A stretch of DNA of 64,000 bases, taken from NCBI RefSeq assembly GCF_009761395.1, contig NZ_LEKN01000035.1, positions 62,001-126,000 on the forward strand, read 5' to 3'. Under the pieces are notes generated by a model. That model searched no databases. It was not told the DNA's origin and saw nothing but the letters and a program-made list of their open reading frames with translations. The first letter of the stretch is position 1. Each line of letters begins with the position of its first letter. Source of the DNA: Ursidibacter maritimus (GTDB lineage Bacteria > Pseudomonadota > Gammaproteobacteria > Enterobacterales > Pasteurellaceae). Below are positions 10,536-21,992 of this stretch, piece by piece. A program made the position numbers and the translations under genes.

Positions 10536-11399
10536 ATGTTAGAACTCTCTTTAGCTGTTTTATGTAGTGTGTTTGTCGGTGTGTTAATTAAAATAGCACG
10601 CAGTAAAGGTGTGGTTATTGCCCAAAGTATCGCAATGAACTATGTCGTTGCTACTGCACTTTGTTATTTTTTACTTAAACCTGATTTCAAAGGGCAGAGC
10701 ATTGTTGAAATTGTACAAACTAATCCATCAGCCTACCTCTTTTTTGCATTGGGTATTTTATTACCAACGGTTTTTTTAATCCAAGCTAAATCCCTAGAGT
10801 TTGCTGGAATTATCCGTACAGATGCGGCACAACGACTTTCTCTCTTTTTACCTATTTTGGCTGCGTTTACCTTATTTGGTGAAGCGGTAACGAGTAACAA
10901 ACTTATTGCCTTATTGTTGGCATTTTCTGCGTTAGGCTGTTTATTATGGAAAAGCCACGAAGGGATGAATAAAGGCGGTAAAACAGCGATAGTCAGTCTT
11001 GCGTTAGTGTGGATTGGTTTTGGTGTCATTGATATTCTGTTTAAACAGATGGCAAAATCGGGCTCGGCTTTCCCATTGACCCTGCTCATTTCTTTTATTG
11101 GTGCAGGTTGCGTAATGTTTATCTATTTATTACTTAAACGCACACAATGGAATATCCCAAGTGTATTGACGGGCTTATTATTAGGCGTATTAAACTTTGG
11201 TAACATTTTATTTTATATTAAAGCCCACCAAGCAATGAAAGATGATCCAACTCTTGTCTTCACTGGAATGAACTTAGGGGTAATTTGTTTAGGTACATTG
11301 ATTGGTGCTTTCTTCTTTAAAGAAAAAATCAATAAAATTAACTATTTAGGCGTATTAGTCGCAGTAATTGCCATTGTTTGTTTATTTTACTGGCGTTAA
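10536..11399 (+). CDS. DMT/EamA-type inner-membrane transporter
   Basis: 287 residues with about ten hydrophobic segments and no signal peptide, the layout of the drug/metabolite transporter (EamA-like) superfamily made of two five-helix repeats. The end of the second half (FTGMNLGVICLGTLIGAFFFKEKINKINYLGVLVAVIAIVCL) carries the typical final helices with the conserved FKEKI turn. The ribosome-binding site AAGGAAA is 7 bases before the ATG. It lies 31 bases before arcB and could be cotranscribed with it. The substrate cannot be inferred. Confidence 0.75.
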   Translation: MLELSLAVLCSVFVGVLIKIARSKGVVIAQSIAMNYVVATALCYFLLKPDFKGQSIVEIVQTNPSAYLFFALGILLPTVFLIQAKSLEFAGIIRTDAAQRLSLFLPILAAFTLFGEAVTSNKLIALLLAFSALGCLLWKSHEGMNKGGKTAIVSLALVWIGFGVIDILFKQMAKSGSAFPLTLLISFIGAGCVMFIYLLLKRTQWNIPSVLTGLLLGVLNFGNILFYIKAHQAMKDDPTLVFTGMNLGVICLGTLIGAFFFKEKINKINYLGVLVAVIAIVCLFYWR

Positions 11400-11430
11400 A
11401 AAGCTTTGATTGAGCGATAAAGGATACAAG

Positions 11431-13659
11431 ATGAAAAATCTGAAACAGTATGCACAAGACTATGTAAACTGGGTTTTACGTTTAGGAAAAATCAAGGCTG
11501 CATTACTTGGACTAGTCGTATTGGCGGTTTTTGCAATAGTGGTTCAGATTTTGTTAAGTTTGATTTTCACAGGCGATATTCAAGCAAATGATATTTTTCG
11601 TTCCATTGCTTTTGGCTTAATTTCTGCCCCTTTTGTACTCTATTTTTACAATTTAATTGTAGAAAAACTGGAACGCTCTCGAATGCGTTTAGAGCAGTCA
11701 TTAAAAGATCTTTCATTACTACGAGAACAAGACGCTCGTTTAAATGTGGAATTAGAACAGAAAGCGGAATTTTTACGTTCTTTCTTTGATGCCTCGCCAG
11801 ATTTAGTTTTTTATCGTGATGAACAGGGGCATTTTTTAGGCAGCAATAAAGCAATGGAATTACTGACGGGTAAAACAGAAAAAGAGCTGATCAATTTAAT
11901 GCCAGCTGATGTGTATTCGGATGAAACGGCTAAGTTGATCATGTCCACAGATAAAGAAACCCTTGATACAAATATGGGGGTAACTTATGAACAGTGGATC
12001 AGGTACCCGAATAATAAATTAGCCTGTTTTGAAATTCGTAAAGTACCTTATTATGACCGAGTACAAGATCGCCACTGTATTATGGGATTTGGTCGAGACA
12101 TTACCGAACGCAAGCGTTATCAAGAAGTTATCGAAAAAAATAGCCGAGATAAAACGACATTGATGGCGACGATTAGCCACGAGCTACGCACCCCACTGAA
12201 TGGAATTATTGGGTTAAGTCGTATTTTATTAGAAGGGGAATTGTCGGATCAACAGCGAGAGTATTTAAAAACGATCAACGTTAGTGCGGTATCATTGGGG
12301 CATATCTTTAGTGATATTATCGATCTAGAAAAAATTGATAGTCGCCGTATTGAGCTATTTCGTAGCGAAATCGAGTTTTCACAGCTTATCAGTAACATTA
12401 GCCACTTTGCTAATTTGATGGCTGAGCAGAAAAAAATTAAATTCCACATTGAGTATGATCACGATTTACCCCCTTTCATTTATGTAGATAATGCCCGTCT
12501 TAGCCAAATTTTATGGAATTTGGTTAGCAATGCAGTGAAATTTACCCCCGCAGGTGGCGATATTTATCTAAAAGTTGTTCGCTATGATCAGGATCATTTT
12601 GGCTTTATCTTACGAGATACAGGGATCGGCATTAAAAAGAACGAGCAACGAAAAATTTTTGCAATGTTCTACCAAGTTGAGAGTGAAGATGGCAAAAAAG
12701 CGATTGGTAGCGGTATCGGGTTGGCGATTTCAAAACGCATTGCGAAGTTAATGGGGGGCGATTTAACGGTTGAAAGTAAACCAAATGAAGGGGCAACTTT
12801 TACCTTAACCATTCAAGCAAATGAAGTTTCAGCGAAACAGGAAATGTCTATAAACAAACACGCTTTACAAGTGTTGTTAGTTGAAGATATTGAAGTCAAT
12901 ATTGTCGTCGCAAAAGCGATGTTGAATAAATTTGGTTGTGATGTCGATGTCGCAATGACAGGGGCTGAAGCCTTTGAACTATTTGATAAAAATAGTTATG
13001 ACTTACTCTTACTAGATATTCAATTGCCTGATATGACAGGGTTTGAAATTGCACAAAAATTACGTGAACGTTACGAAAATGGCGATGTAGATTATTTACC
13101 ACTATTGGTGGCTTTAACCGCCAATATTATGCAGACTAAAACAGAATACCAGCAACAAGGAATGGACGATATTCTGCGTAAACCGCTTTCATTAGAAGCC
13201 TTAGCCGATTGTCTGAACCGTCATTTCGATGAAGGATTTTTGGAAAATTCGAGTGAAAACCGCCCGCTTGTAGCAACTCAGAGTACAGATAATCAAGCCT
13301 TTGATTGTCGTATTTTGGGCGAATTAGTCGAAGTAATGGGTAAAAAAGCGGTATTGGCTAATTTTGAGCTTTTTGCAAAATTGATGCCCGATTATCTTCA
13401 TCATCTAAACCAGTATTTACAGCAATGGCAACAAACGAACGATGAAAAGCAACGCAAAGCCGCTGCGGATGAAGCTCATAAAATTAAAGGTGCATTAGCA
13501 TCGGTTGGTTTGATTAAACTGCAAAAAGTAGCACAGCTTGCTCAAACCGATAATGGTGAAGAATGGCAACGGCACATTGCTGAATGGGTAATGCAACTGC
13601 AACAAAATTGGCAAGCTGATTTAGCGGAAGCGGTGGAATGGGTCGAAAATATTGCATAA
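11431..13659 (+). CDS. arcB: Aerobic respiration control sensor kinase ArcB
   Basis: Tripartite hybrid sensor kinase that phosphorylates ArcA under low oxygen through a His-Asp-His-Asp relay. The ATG at 11431 (AAGGA upstream) is preferred to an in-frame TTG 21 bases earlier, giving 742 residues. In order: two membrane helices (about 18-70), a coiled coil (about 75-110), a PAS domain (about 110-230), HisKA with ISHELRTP (His250), HATPase with NAVKFTP and two glycine boxes, a receiver domain with [13 protein letters not shown] (Asp529), and a C-terminal HPt domain with [10 protein letters not shown] (His683). All three phosphorylatable residues are present. It ends 25 bases before anmK. Confidence 0.95.
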   Translation: MKNLKQYAQDYVNWVLRLGKIKAALLGLVVLAVFAIVVQILLSLIFTGDIQANDIFRSIAFGLISAPFVLYFYNLIVEKLERSRMRLEQSLKDLSLLREQDARLNVELEQKAEFLRSFFDASPDLVFYRDEQGHFLGSNKAMELLTGKTEKELINLMPADVYSDETAKLIMSTDKETLDTNMGVTYEQWIRYPNNKLACFEIRKVPYYDRVQDRHCIMGFGRDITERKRYQEVIEKNSRDKTTLMATISHELRTPLNGIIGLSRILLEGELSDQQREYLKTINVSAVSLGHIFSDIIDLEKIDSRRIELFRSEIEFSQLISNISHFANLMAEQKKIKFHIEYDHDLPPFIYVDNARLSQILWNLVSNAVKFTPAGGDIYLKVVRYDQDHFGFILRDTGIGIKKNEQRKIFAMFYQVESEDGKKAIGSGIGLAISKRIAKLMGGDLTVESKPNEGATFTLTIQANEVSAKQEMSINKHALQVLLVEDIEVNIVVAKAMLNKFGCDVDVAMTGAEAFELFDKNSYDLLLLDIQLPDMTGFEIAQKLRERYENGDVDYLPLLVALTANIMQTKTEYQQQGMDDILRKPLSLEALADCLNRHFDEGFLENSSENRPLVATQSTDNQAFDCRILGELVEVMGKKAVLANFELFAKLMPDYLHHLNQYLQQWQQTNDEKQRKAAADEAHKIKGALASVGLIKLQKVAQLAQTDNGEEWQRHIAEWVMQLQQNWQADLAEAVEWVENIA

Positions 13660-13684
13660 CGAATACACAAGCGAAGGAACAATA

Positions 13685-14812
13685 ATGGCAACAGCATATT
13701 ATATTGGCGTAATGTCAGGTACTAGTTTAGATGGGGTCGATTTGGCGTTAATGGATTTTGCTCAAACTCCACCAAAATTGATCGCATCAGATTTTACATC
13801 AATGCCTGAGCCACTTCGTTTTGCTATTGGAGAAATAGTAAAGAAAGGTGAAGTTACCTTACAACAACTTGGTGAAGTTGATCATCAACTGGGGTTGCTT
13901 TATGCAGATTGTATCAACCACTTTTTAACCAAACAGGGATTAAAAGCATCTCAAATTGAAGCAATTGGTTGCCACGGGCAAACTATCTGGCATTCGCCAC
14001 AATCTCCTTTTCCTTTTACTACTCAAATTGGCGATATGTCCTTAGTTGCAGTAAAAACAGGTATTACAACGGTGGGGGATTTTCGCCGTAAAGATATGGC
14101 TTATGGTGGGCAAGGTGCACCTTTAGTACCTGCCTTTCATCAAGCATTTTTTGCAGATGAACAGCGGATTACTGCGGTACTAAATATAGGTGGAATTAGT
14201 AATGTATCGCTATTAGTTCCCGATCAAGAAACTATTGGCTACGATATTGGAGCAGGTAATACGTTATTAGATCTTTGGATCGAAACCCGACAAGGTAAGC
14301 GGTTTGATCAAAATGGCGAATGGGCAAGAACAGGACAGATTGACCAACAGTTATTAGATATACTACTCGATGAACCCTTTTTTCAACAACCACCGCCCAA
14401 AAGCACAGGGCGTGAGCTGTTTAATCTTCAGTGGTTACAAAAAAAATTGGCACAATATCACGCAATATTGCCGAGTATTTCTGCAGAGAATGTACAGCGA
14501 ACCTTACTTGAATTTACCGCTCAGACGATTGCAGATGCCTTGCAAAAAATCAATAATCCACAACATCTACCTTGCATATTGTTAATTTGTGGTGGTGGAG
14601 CAAGGAATGTTCTACTGATGGAGCGAATTACCGCATTACTGCCTCATTGGCAAGTAAGTACTACTACAGAATATGGTTTGGATATTGATTATGTGGAAGC
14701 CGCCGCTTTTGCGTGGTTGGCTTATCAACGCATTCACCATTTGCCTTCTAATCTGCCGAGTGTAACAGGTGCAACACAAGCGGTGAGTTTAGGGGCAATT
14801 TTTACCAATTAA
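13685..14812 (+). CDS. anmK: Anhydro-N-acetylmuramic acid kinase
   Basis: Converts 1,6-anhydro-MurNAc from cell-wall turnover to MurNAc-6-phosphate. The chosen ATG at 13685 follows GAAGGAAC; the frame extends upstream into arcB without a better site. It has 375 residues. Motifs of the actin-like sugar kinase fold are [17 protein letters not shown] near the N-terminus, [19 protein letters not shown] (catalytic Asp region), NIGGISNVS, and [14 protein letters not shown]. Twelve bases separate it from murQ, the next enzyme of the same recycling pathway. Confidence 0.96.
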   Translation: MATAYYIGVMSGTSLDGVDLALMDFAQTPPKLIASDFTSMPEPLRFAIGEIVKKGEVTLQQLGEVDHQLGLLYADCINHFLTKQGLKASQIEAIGCHGQTIWHSPQSPFPFTTQIGDMSLVAVKTGITTVGDFRRKDMAYGGQGAPLVPAFHQAFFADEQRITAVLNIGGISNVSLLVPDQETIGYDIGAGNTLLDLWIETRQGKRFDQNGEWARTGQIDQQLLDILLDEPFFQQPPPKSTGRELFNLQWLQKKLAQYHAILPSISAENVQRTLLEFTAQTIADALQKINNPQHLPCILLICGGGARNVLLMERITALLPHWQVSTTTEYGLDIDYVEAAAFAWLAYQRIHHLPSNLPSVTGATQAVSLGAIFTN

Positions 14813-15754
<942 letters not shown>

Positions 15755-15758
15755 AAAC

Positions 15759-15780
15759 TCCCCCATTATAAAATGGGGGA
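15759..15780. terminator. Terminator between murQ and metC
   Basis: TCCCCCATT / AATGGGGGA stem with a 4-base loop between convergent genes. On the minus strand the hairpin is followed by GTTTTTAC, so it fits an intrinsic terminator for metC. It may also stop murQ transcripts. Confidence 0.75.
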
Positions 15781-15787
15781 TAAGATA

Positions 15788-16978
15788 CTATTTAATTCTT
15801 TCGAACCCTTTTTCCAAATCTGCAATAAGATCTTGTACATCTTCTAAACCGATATGAACACGAATAAGTGTACCTGTTAGTTTTCGTTCAATAGCTGGGC
15901 GGATTTTTGCAATCTCTTGCGGCTGGTTAGCGAGAATAAGTGATTCAAACCCACCCCACGAATAAGCCATTGTGAATAACTCAAAATGATTTAAAAATTG
16001 GGCGAGTTCTTCATCCGATAATTTTTTGCAAAGTTCAAACGAAAACAACCCGCTTGCACCTGCAAAATCCCGTTGGAAAAATTGATGACCTGGGCAGCTT
16101 GGCAAAGCAGGGTGATAGACAGCTTTAACTTCAGGGCGTTGTGCCAACCAGTTTGCGATCGCGATACTACTTTCTTGGTGCTGTTTTAAGCGAATACCAA
16201 GAGTGCGTAGCCCACGAGCAGTTGTATAGGCAGAGTCTGCATCAACCATTTGCCCCATCAAGTAGGAGTTCTCACGAAGTTGATCCCAACAACGGGCATT
16301 TGCAACTGCCGTGCCAATCATTACATCGGAATGCCCGACTAGGTATTTTGTACCTGCTTGAATGGAAATATCAATATCGTGTTCAAGAGCAGGGAAGAGT
16401 ACACCCGCTGACCAAGTATTATCAATCATAATGACAATTTCAGGGTTAATTGCTCGAGCTGTTTTGACCAATGTTGGAATATCGGGAACTTCCATTGTGA
16501 GCGAACTTGGCGATTCTAGGAATAAAACCTTAGTATTGGGTTGAATAAGAGCGGCAATTTTTTCGCCAATAAGAGGATCGTAATAAGTCGTAGCAATCCC
16601 CATTTTCTTTAAAATAATATTACAAAAATCTTGGGTTGGCTCGTAGGCTGCTCCAGTCATTAGAATATGATCGCCTTGTTGTACAAAGGCTAGAATACTA
16701 TTGCTTACTGCCGCTGCACCGCAAGGGTAAAGATAGCAACCTGCTCCACCTTCTAATTCACACATTGCATCTTGTAGGGCAAAGTGAGTTAATGTACCAC
16801 GACGACCATAAAATAGTGCACCTTTATAGCGATGACGAGTCGCCTCTTTTTTCTCTGCCACTGAATTAAAAATAAGTGAAGAGGCTCGTTGAATAACACT
16901 ATTTACAGAACCTTGAGTGTAACGTTGTTTACGTCCAACGTGGACAAATTTTGTTGCGAGTTTATGCGTGTGTGCCAT
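15788..16978 (-). CDS. metC: Cystathionine beta-lyase
   Basis: PLP enzyme splitting cystathionine into homocysteine, pyruvate and ammonia (methionine synthesis). It has 396 residues, normal for the Cys/Met metabolism PLP family. The internal aldimine lysine is in [14 protein letters not shown] (Lys211), preceded by [13 protein letters not shown] with the PLP-binding Asp. The substrate-binding segment [22 protein letters not shown] is of the MetC type. It lies 56 bases downstream of ogt on the same strand. Confidence 0.92.
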   Translation of the reverse strand: MAHTHKLATKFVHVGRKQRYTQGSVNSVIQRASSLIFNSVAEKKEATRHRYKGALFYGRRGTLTHFALQDAMCELEGGAGCYLYPCGAAAVSNSILAFVQQGDHILMTGAAYEPTQDFCNIILKKMGIATTYYDPLIGEKIAALIQPNTKVLFLESPSSLTMEVPDIPTLVKTARAINPEIVIMIDNTWSAGVLFPALEHDIDISIQAGTKYLVGHSDVMIGTAVANARCWDQLRENSYLMGQMVDADSAYTTARGLRTLGIRLKQHQESSIAIANWLAQRPEVKAVYHPALPSCPGHQFFQRDFAGASGLFSFELCKKLSDEELAQFLNHFELFTMAYSWGGFESLILANQPQEIAKIRPAIERKLTGTLIRVHIGLEDVQDLIADLEKGFERIK

Positions 16979-17034
16979 TGTGTTTCCTTATAATCATTGT
17001 AAAGCGGTAAGATTCTAGCAAAGTTTTACCAATA

Positions 17035-17595
17035 TTATTTTGCACTGTTCCAATTTTTATTTTTTGCTTTGACAAATTCAATCCCTTTATCTTGATAAGT
17101 AATGCCTTCAAGTTGTAACAAATAACGTTTAGTCGGTAAGCCACCACCAAATCCTGTTAAGGCTTGATTTTTACCGAGCACACGATGACAAGGAATTAAA
17201 ATAGAAATTGGGTTACGCCCAACAGCCCCACCTACTGCTCGCATTGCATTGGGTTTGCCCAGTTGTTTGGCTAACTCGCCGTAGCTAGTGGTTTTTCCAT
17301 AGGGAATTGCTGAAAGTAATTGCCAAACAGATTGTTGAAAAGGCGTACCGATAGGGGCAAGAAAATCTAACTGCGAAAATTCAATATGCTCGCCTGCAAA
17401 ATAGCGGTCTAATATCTTGGCAGTTTTGCAAAAAATATGGCTAATCTTACCGCTTGTTTCAGTCACTTCTAGCCAGTTTTCAATGGAATAAGGGTGTTGT
17501 TCTTGTTCAAATTCAATACCAATAAGTCCTTGTTGCTGAGCAATGAGCAATAATTTGCCAACTGATGATGAATAGAATTGGTAATAGGTTTGCAT
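17035..17595 (-). CDS. ogt: Methylated-DNA--protein-cysteine methyltransferase
   Basis: Suicide repair protein that takes methyl groups from O6-methylguanine. It has 186 residues and shows the active-site motif SILIPCHRVLG (acceptor Cys136), the helix-turn-helix segment with GKTTSYGELAKQLGKPNAMRAVG (Arg finger), and an N-terminal ribonuclease-like domain. No AraC-type Ada domain is attached, so it is of the Ogt type. A single uptake-sequence core lies in the coding sequence near 17450. It may be cotranscribed with metC. Confidence 0.93.
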   Translation of the reverse strand: MQTYYQFYSSSVGKLLLIAQQQGLIGIEFEQEQHPYSIENWLEVTETSGKISHIFCKTAKILDRYFAGEHIEFSQLDFLAPIGTPFQQSVWQLLSAIPYGKTTSYGELAKQLGKPNAMRAVGGAVGRNPISILIPCHRVLGKNQALTGFGGGLPTKRYLLQLEGITYQDKGIEFVKAKNKNWNSAK

Positions 17596-17610
17596 TTATT
17601 ATCCTAAAAG

Positions 17611-17640
17611 AAAGGCGTGTCACCATAGTGTACACGCCTT
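17611..17640 (-). terminator. Intrinsic terminator of ompP1/fadL-like gene
   Basis: Stem GGCGTGT / ACACGCC with an 11-base loop between the ompP1 stop and the ogt start. On the minus strand it is followed by TTTCTTTTA. Confidence 0.75.
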
Positions 17641-17661
17641 AGAGGATTATTCTAGAATATT

Positions 17662-19152
17662 TTAGAATTTATAATTCACATTTAAACCGTAAAGATTTGC
17701 TTTCGCTTTAACTTTGAAATCCGCACGTCCTTCTTCATTAAACTGATTTTTGCTACCACGAAGATGTGAATAGCCTAAATCAGCAGAAAGATTTGGGGTA
17801 AAGCGGTAAGTTGCACCGAATGAGTACCAAGTACGATCTGTATCAGGAATTGAAATTGATGGGTTAGTGACGCTAGCACTCTCGTCATAAGCCACACCAG
17901 TACGTAATGTTAATGCTTCATTCACATCATAAGAGAAACCTAATGCAATACGTGATGCATCGTTGAAGTTTTCTGTTTTGTGGAAAAGTTTATTACCATT
18001 TGCTCCATAAGCATCTAAACTCTTAAATGAACTCCAGTCAGTGCGTTTATAGCTATATTGCATTGCTAATTTTTCAGTGAGTTTATGGTAACCTGACACT
18101 TCCCAGAATGATGGTAATGTTAATGAAAGCGAGCCAGGAATAGTTGCTCCACCTGTTACTGTATCAACCATATTTGGAATTGGTAAAGCAACGGTATTTG
18201 AATATTTACCTTTGAAATTCAATTTAACTGGAGAATGGTATGCAATACCTAAGCGGTTATTCTCATTGATTTCATAAAGTAAGCCAACATTCCAACCAAA
18301 GCCCCATTTGTCGCCTTTAAGTTTATGGATTGTATCTTGTGCTTTTAGTGAGCTTACACCTGTAACCAAAGCATTTAATTGTGCGGAACTTGTAATCTGA
18401 CGATTGATTCCTGCTTGAGCTAGACGAGCGTTTAAGCTTGATAGTACTTGATCTTTTCTCTGTGTAAGAGCAGCAACAACTTGATTATTTTGTGCTGCTT
18501 GGGCTTGAGCAATTCCTGCTTCTAACTGTTGTAACCCAGCGGTTGCAGTATCTAGTGTAGTTTTGTTAGCTGCTAATACGCTTTGTAAACGTAATGCCGC
18601 AGAACCTAAATAACGTTCCAATGTTGCTTTAGCGTGAACAGCGTTTATGCCAACACCAATACTAAAACCATAACCTAAATTATAGGCACCGCTTAAATTA
18701 ACATTTACAGCGGAAAGATCGGTTCTGCCACCAAAGAAACCTGCACTATAATTTGAATTAAACTCTGATTTCAAACCGTAGTTTACATTTACGCCGCCAC
18801 CTACAGAAAAACGTTCGTTAATTGGCGCAACGATATAAGCATTTGGAACGATTGCATTTGGAACAATATTTTTATGGGAAGCATCAATGCCTGAAGGTGT
18901 AAATTTACCTGATACGTCAATAGCTGAATCTACATAAATCCCACCAGCAGAAATTTCAATTTGTTTAAATTTAGTCATTAACGCTGGGTTGGTGGCGACA
19001 ACAGAAGCATCATTCGCAACGGCTGCATTACCTGCGTATGCCATACCTAAACCTGAAGTAGAGACTTCTGCAAGTTGGAATGCAGCTGCAGAGGCACCTG
19101 CTGCTGAAAAAGTGAAAAGACTTGCTAATGCCGTTTTTGTAAATTTAGTCAT
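17662..19152 (-). CDS. ompP1: OmpP1/FadL-family outer membrane protein
   Basis: Beta-barrel channel for long-chain fatty acids or other hydrophobic molecules (FadL; P1 of H. influenzae). The ATG at 19152 is chosen because GGAGAA lies 8-9 bases upstream; an ATG five codons earlier has no ribosome-binding site. It has 496 residues with a Sec signal peptide (MTKFTKTALA... cut near SAAAFQLAEV). FadL marks are the N-terminal plug region, the NPA motif (ATNPALM) and a C-terminal beta strand ending LNVNYKF with terminal Phe. Residues about 185-275 are an Ala/Gln-rich, probably helical insertion that makes it longer than H. influenzae P1 or E. coli FadL (both about 450). yfcZ is divergent, as in E. 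coli. Confidence 0.92.
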   Translation of the reverse strand: MTKFTKTALASLFTFSAAGASAAAFQLAEVSTSGLGMAYAGNAAVANDASVVATNPALMTKFKQIEISAGGIYVDSAIDVSGKFTPSGIDASHKNIVPNAIVPNAYIVAPINERFSVGGGVNVNYGLKSEFNSNYSAGFFGGRTDLSAVNVNLSGAYNLGYGFSIGVGINAVHAKATLERYLGSAALRLQSVLAANKTTLDTATAGLQQLEAGIAQAQAAQNNQVVAALTQRKDQVLSSLNARLAQAGINRQITSSAQLNALVTGVSSLKAQDTIHKLKGDKWGFGWNVGLLYEINENNRLGIAYHSPVKLNFKGKYSNTVALPIPNMVDTVTGGATIPGSLSLTLPSFWEVSGYHKLTEKLAMQYSYKRTDWSSFKSLDAYGANGNKLFHKTENFNDASRIALGFSYDVNEALTLRTGVAYDESASVTNPSISIPDTDRTWYSFGATYRFTPNLSADLGYSHLRGSKNQFNEEGRADFKVKAKANLYGLNVNYKF

Positions 19153-19404
19153 TGGGTAATTCTCCATAAAATAAGCGGTTAGATTGTCAAATTATTTTGC
19201 TAACCGTTTGTAAAATAAAACGTTATGATTCTACGGAGCTAGATGTTATCAAGCAATGTAATTTAACCATTTTGTAAAGAGTTCCGACCAGTTGGATTGA
19301 ACTTATGGGAATGAAAGATAGGTAATGTTTGCGATTGGATATTAACGAGAGTAAAATAACCCTAGTTATTCTACAATTATTTATCGACTGAAATGAGGTG
19401 GAAA

Positions 19405-19689
19405 ATGGCTGAATGTAAAGCAAATGAAAGTCCAATGTGTTGTTGTGTTGATGTTGGCACTATTATTGATAACAGCGATTGTGCTGTTGATTTCTCACAA
19501 GTTTATGCAACCCAATCAGAAGCGGAAGATGCGTTAGCATATTTAACAAGCAAAGCGAGAGCCGCAGAGTCTGAACCTTGCCAAATCACGAGTGAAATTA
19601 AGCCAGCAGCAGATGGCTATGAGTTAGTTGCTCGTTTTGATTTTAGCTGTCAAGCGGAAACAATGATCTTCCAGTTATCAACAAGGTAA
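19405..19689 (+). CDS. yfcZ: YfcZ/YiiS family protein (DUF406)
   Basis: 94-residue cytoplasmic protein of unknown function that aligns from memory along its full length with E. coli YfcZ: MAECKANESPMCCCVDVGTI, then DNSDC, the AEDALAYLTSKARAAESEPC segment and the ending IFQLSTR. The ATG at 19405 is preceded by GAGGTGG. A Cys-rich N-terminus (CCC) is characteristic of the family. In E. coli yfcZ is also divergent from fadL, and this arrangement is kept here, which supports both assignments. Confidence 0.9.
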   Translation: MAECKANESPMCCCVDVGTIIDNSDCAVDFSQVYATQSEAEDALAYLTSKARAAESEPCQITSEIKPAADGYELVARFDFSCQAETMIFQLSTR

Positions 19690-19761
19690 CTATTATAAAT
19701 AGCTTTCAGCAATGAAAGCTATTTTATCTATAAATAAAACCTTTCAATATTATCGGTCAAA

Positions 19762-19786
19762 AAACTTGACTAAATTAGTAGGATAT
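19762..19786 (+). promoter_or_regulatory. Type 1 IscR-binding site overlapping the iscR promoter
   Basis: A 25-base stretch with GACTAAATTAGT in the middle and GGATAT at its end closely fits the E. coli type 1 (cluster-loaded IscR) consensus ATASYYGACTRWWWYAGTCRRSTAT. It overlaps a -35 TTGACT (19766-19771). With a 17-base spacer the -10 would be CAGAAT (19789-19794), the same hexamer as at E. coli iscR. This implies autorepression by [2Fe-2S]-IscR. Confidence 0.8.
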
Positions 19787-19806
19787 ATCAGAATTCGTCC
19801 TACTAA
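19775..19806 (+). repeat. 9-bp inverted repeat across the iscR -10 and start region
   Basis: TTAGTAGGA (19775-19783) and TCCTACTAA (19798-19806) are perfect inverted copies separated by 14 bases. The left arm lies in the IscR site and the right arm at the expected transcription start. It could be an additional operator, or could place an apo-IscR (type 2-like) contact. Confidence 0.6.
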
Positions 19807-19834
19807 ATGGTCATTCATAAATAAGGCTAAATGT

Positions 19835-20284
19835 ATGAAATTGACATCAAGAGGTCGCTATGCGGTAACGGCGATTTTAGATATTGCTTTACATGGTAAA
19901 TCATTGCCTGTAAGCCTTGCTGATATAGCTGAACGCCAAGCAATTTCGCTTTCTTATTTAGAACAGCTTTTTGCACAATTACGCCGCGAAGATATTGTTC
20001 ATAGTGTCAGAGGTCCAGGTGGTGGCTATCAATTAGGTAAAACTGCAGATGAAATCAGTGTGGGAATGATTATCGAAGCAGTAAATGAAAGCGTTGATTT
20101 ATCAAAATGTAAAGGCAGTGGTAATTGCAGTAATAATAGTCAATGCTTGACCCATTCATTATGGGAAAGATTAGAAGTTCAAATTGAACAATTTTTACAT
20201 ACGATTACATTAGCGGAGCTAGTGGAAGAGCATCGTGATCACGATTGTGAAAAAGCACATTGCCATGAACATCATCGTGATTAA
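19835..20284 (+). CDS. iscR: Fe-S cluster-sensing transcriptional regulator IscR
   Basis: Rrf2-family winged-helix regulator of Fe-S assembly genes. The frame is open upstream through the promoter, but the ATG at 19835 ([11 protein letters not shown]) is the conserved start, giving 149 residues. The DNA-binding helix is [27 protein letters not shown], followed by the wing GPGGGYQLG. The [2Fe-2S] ligands Cys92, Cys98, Cys104 and His107 are at exactly the E. coli positions. The C-terminus is His/Cys-rich ([17 protein letters not shown]). It is the first gene of the isc operon, 35 bases before iscS. Confidence 0.97.
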   Translation: MKLTSRGRYAVTAILDIALHGKSLPVSLADIAERQAISLSYLEQLFAQLRREDIVHSVRGPGGGYQLGKTADEISVGMIIEAVNESVDLSKCKGSGNCSNNSQCLTHSLWERLEVQIEQFLHTITLAELVEEHRDHDCEKAHCHEHHRD

Positions 20285-20319
20285 ACAGAATAAAGCATTT
20301 GCTTAACTTAGGAGTAACA

Positions 20320-21540
20320 ATGAAATTACCAATTTATTTGGATTATGCAGCAACCACCCCGATGGATGAACGTGTTGCAAAAAAAATGATGGAATATATG
20401 ACAAAAGACGGTATCTTCGGAAACCCTGCGTCTCGTTCACATAAATTTGGCTGGGAAGCGGAAGAAGCGGTTGATATTGCTCGTAACCAAATCGCAGATT
20501 TAATCGGTGCGGATGCTCGTGAAATCGTGTTCACATCAGGTGCAACAGAATCTGATAACCTTGCTATTAAAGGTGCTGCACATTTCTACCAAACAAAAGG
20601 TAAGCATATTATTACTATCAAAACTGAGCATAAAGCAGTGTTAGATACTTGCCGCCAATTAGAGCGTGAAGGTTTTGAAGTGACTTATTTAGAACCTGAA
20701 ACAAACGGCTTAGTTGATGTGGCTAAATTAGAAGCAGCAATTCGCCCAGATACCATTTTAGTTTCTGTAATGCACGTTAATAACGAAATTGGTGTGATTC
20801 AACCAATTGCAGAAATTGGAAAAATCTGCCGTGCGAAGAAAATCATTTTCCACGTTGATGCAACCCAATCTGTGGGTAAAATTGAGGTTAATGTACAAGA
20901 GTTAAATGTTGATTTAATGTCTTTCTCTAGCCACAAATTATACGGACCAAAAGGTATCGGTGGCTTATATGTATGCCGTAAACCACGTGTGCGTTTAGAA
21001 GCAATCATTCATGGTGGTGGTCATGAGCGTGGTATGCGTTCAGGTACATTGCCAGTGCACCAAATTGTTGGTATGGGTGAAGCATATCGTATTGCCAAAG
21101 AAGAAATGGCAACAGAAATGCCACGCATTAAGGCATTACGTGATCGTTTATACAAAGGCTTTGAAGGTATGGAAGAAGTTTATGTAAACGGTACGATGGA
21201 AGAAGGTAAACGTATTGACAGTAACTTAAACATCAGCTTTAACTTCGTAGAAGGTGAGTCAATGATGATGTCATTAAAAGACATCGCAGTATCATCAGGT
21301 TCAGCTTGTACTTCAGCAAGTTTAGAACCTTCTTATGTACTCCGTGCGTTAGGCTTAAATGATGAATTAGCACATAGTTCTATTCGTTTCTCTGTTGGTC
21401 GTTGGACAACTGAAGAAGAGATCGACCATACGATCGAAATCGTGAAAAAAGCAGTAAACAAATTACGTGAACTTTCACCACTTTGGGAAATGTTCAAAGA
21501 TGGCGTTGATTTAGATGCTATCGAGTGGAATCACCACTAA
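20320..21540 (+). CDS. iscS: Cysteine desulfurase IscS
   Basis: PLP enzyme that takes sulfur from cysteine as persulfide and passes it to IscU, TusA and ThiI. The ATG at 20320 follows TAGGAGTAAC, giving 406 residues (E. coli 404). The PLP lysine is in [12 protein letters not shown] (Lys206). The mobile-loop catalytic cysteine is in [21 protein letters not shown] (Cys330). The C-terminal [22 protein letters not shown] contact region for IscU is present. The coding sequence is highly biased to favoured codons, consistent with strong expression. Confidence 0.98.
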   Translation: MKLPIYLDYAATTPMDERVAKKMMEYMTKDGIFGNPASRSHKFGWEAEEAVDIARNQIADLIGADAREIVFTSGATESDNLAIKGAAHFYQTKGKHIITIKTEHKAVLDTCRQLEREGFEVTYLEPETNGLVDVAKLEAAIRPDTILVSVMHVNNEIGVIQPIAEIGKICRAKKIIFHVDATQSVGKIEVNVQELNVDLMSFSSHKLYGPKGIGGLYVCRKPRVRLEAIIHGGGHERGMRSGTLPVHQIVGMGEAYRIAKEEMATEMPRIKALRDRLYKGFEGMEEVYVNGTMEEGKRIDSNLNISFNFVEGESMMMSLKDIAVSSGSACTSASLEPSYVLRALGLNDELAHSSIRFSVGRWTTEEEIDHTIEIVKKAVNKLRELSPLWEMFKDGVDLDAIEWNHH

Positions 21541-21598
21541 TTTGCAAATTTAATTATATTGGGCGTGTTTACACGTCCTAAACCAAAAGGAATACAAA

Positions 21599-21979
21599 AT
21601 GGCATACAGCGATAAAGTTATTGATCACTACGAAAACCCACGTAATGTTGGTACTTTTGATAAAGAAGCAACAGATATTGGTACAGGTATGGTAGGTGCA
21701 CCAGCTTGTGGTGATATTCTACGTTTACAAATTAAAGTAAATGAGTCTGGGATTATTGAAGATGCACGCTTTAAAGCATATGGTTGTGGTTCAGCAATCG
21801 CATCGAGTTCATTGATCACTGAATGGGTGAAAGGTAAATCATTAGATGAAGCTGCGCAAATTAAAAACACGGATATTGCAGAAGAGCTTGAATTACCGCC
21901 TGTAAAAGTACACTGCTCAATTCTTGCAGAAGATGCAATTAAGGCAGCAATTGCAGATTATAAAGAGAAACAAGCATAA
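21599..21979 (+). CDS. iscU: Fe-S cluster assembly scaffold IscU
   Basis: Scaffold on which the [2Fe-2S] cluster is built from IscS sulfur. It has 126 residues. Ligand cysteines are Cys37 (GAPACGD), Cys63 (AYGCGSA) and Cys106 (KVHCSI), with Asp39 beside the first. The HscA recognition motif LPPVK is at residues 99-103. The ribosome-binding site AAAGGAA precedes the ATG. A 159-base gap with two inverted repeats separates it from iscA, unusually long for this operon. Confidence 0.98.
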   Translation: MAYSDKVIDHYENPRNVGTFDKEATDIGTGMVGAPACGDILRLQIKVNESGIIEDARFKAYGCGSAIASSSLITEWVKGKSLDEAAQIKNTDIAEELELPPVKVHCSILAEDAIKAAIADYKEKQA

Positions 21980-21992
21980 GTAATGCTTCAAT

